A stretch of DNA of 5,077 nucleotides from an uncultured Lachnospiraceae bacterium (GTDB lineage: Bacteria; Bacillota; Clostridia; Lachnospirales; Lachnospiraceae): NCBI GenBank assembly GCA_946639085.1, contig CAMPBP010000125.1, positions 1 through 5,077 of the forward strand, in the 5' to 3' direction. Shown one piece after another: positions 4,954 through 5,077 of this stretch. The notes under the pieces were generated by a model. That model saw only the letters and a program-made list of their open reading frames with translations. It ran no database searches and had not been told where the DNA came from. Each line of letters begins with the position of its first letter. Position 1 is the first letter of the stretch. The position numbers were made by a program, and so were the translations under genes.

Positions 4954-5077
4954 TTACCGGGAATAGAGACTCCCGGTGTTTCGCCGGATATATTTATTGA
5001 CGTTGCGGACGAAAACAACCAGTACGCAGGCTACGTTTTCACGGGATGGTATAAAAGCGAAGCAGGAGCAGAAAACA
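4945..5077 (+). CDS. Start of an InlB-repeat surface protein, or a fragment of one; 3' end off the window
   Basis: The frame is open from 4855 to the window end. Its last residues, AGYVFTGWYKSEAGAEN, match the GYxFxGWY signature of InlB/Listeria-Bacteroides repeats, which form beta-grasp-like units in surface adhesins of Firmicutes. The only standard start in frame is ATG 4945, inside the right arm of the inverted repeat, with only ACGGG close upstream and no proper ribosome site. No signal peptide precedes the repeat, which is unusual because these proteins are exported. Either the protein starts elsewhere (non-standard start, frameshift upstream), or this is the remnant of a surface-protein gene whose 5' end was lost or replaced by the palindrome and RNA region. 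The codons look genuinely coding from about 4960 onward. The family hint is moderate; the start and the integrity of the gene are doubtful. Confidence 0.5.
   Translation, partial: MQVLPGIETPGVSPDIFIDVADENNQYAGYVFTGWYKSEAGAEN
4956..4977 (+). other. 7-bp hairpin just after the palindrome
   Basis: ACCGGGA (4956-4962) pairs perfectly with TCCCGGT (4971-4977) around an 8-nt loop. It begins 3 nt after the palindrome, inside the start of the partial surface-protein frame, and could influence translation or simply extend the structured RNA. Confidence 0.4.

Noticed and set aside
4748..4966. A 72-residue + strand ORF through the terminator hairpin and palindrome
   Set aside because: It starts at TTG 4748 with no ribosome site, is rich in Arg, Phe and Cys without domain features, and competes with the better-supported frame carrying the InlB signature.

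Overview
The window looks like a Clostridia chromosome, most likely a gut or rumen member of the Lachnospiraceae. This is inferred from strong AGGAGG-type ribosome binding sites, moderate GC content, a consensus sigma-A promoter, an ECF sigma/PrsW pair and InlB-type surface repeats. No single marker gene fixes the taxon. All supported genes are on the + strand.

Positions 1-1975 hold a tightly coupled three-gene operon. It has an ECF-type sigma factor whose first few codons lie off the window, a polytopic membrane protein of unknown function overlapping it by 14 nt, and a PrsW-family glutamic intramembrane protease overlapping that gene by 4 nt (ATGA). In Bacillus subtilis PrsW cleaves the anti-sigma factor RsiW to release SigW, so an envelope-sensing circuit is the natural reading. 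No recognisable anti-sigma factor is present.

After a 124-nt AT-rich gap (1976-2099), positions 2100-4268 hold a second two-gene unit. It encodes a small protein with two membrane segments and then a 609-residue secreted protein. The secreted protein has a signal peptide, about eleven rungs of a 25-residue solenoid repeat (probable beta-helix), a divergent InlB-like beta domain and a C-terminal module, with no visible wall anchor. A strong GC hairpin follows it. The sigma/PrsW system may control this exported protein, but only adjacency supports that.

Positions 4269-5077 hold no convincing complete protein gene and are the most unusual part. A perfect sigma-A promoter (TTGACA, 17 nt, TATAAT) drives a stretch of about 420 nt that is purine-rich, lacks a good ORF, folds into a series of local hairpins and ends at a 15-bp terminator-like hairpin. 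I read it as a structured non-coding RNA or very long leader that I cannot assign to a known family. It is followed by a perfect 28-bp inverted repeat with a 4-nt loop, and then by a reading frame running off the window. That frame carries an InlB-type repeat signature (GYVFTGWY) but has no convincing start, ribosome site or signal peptide.
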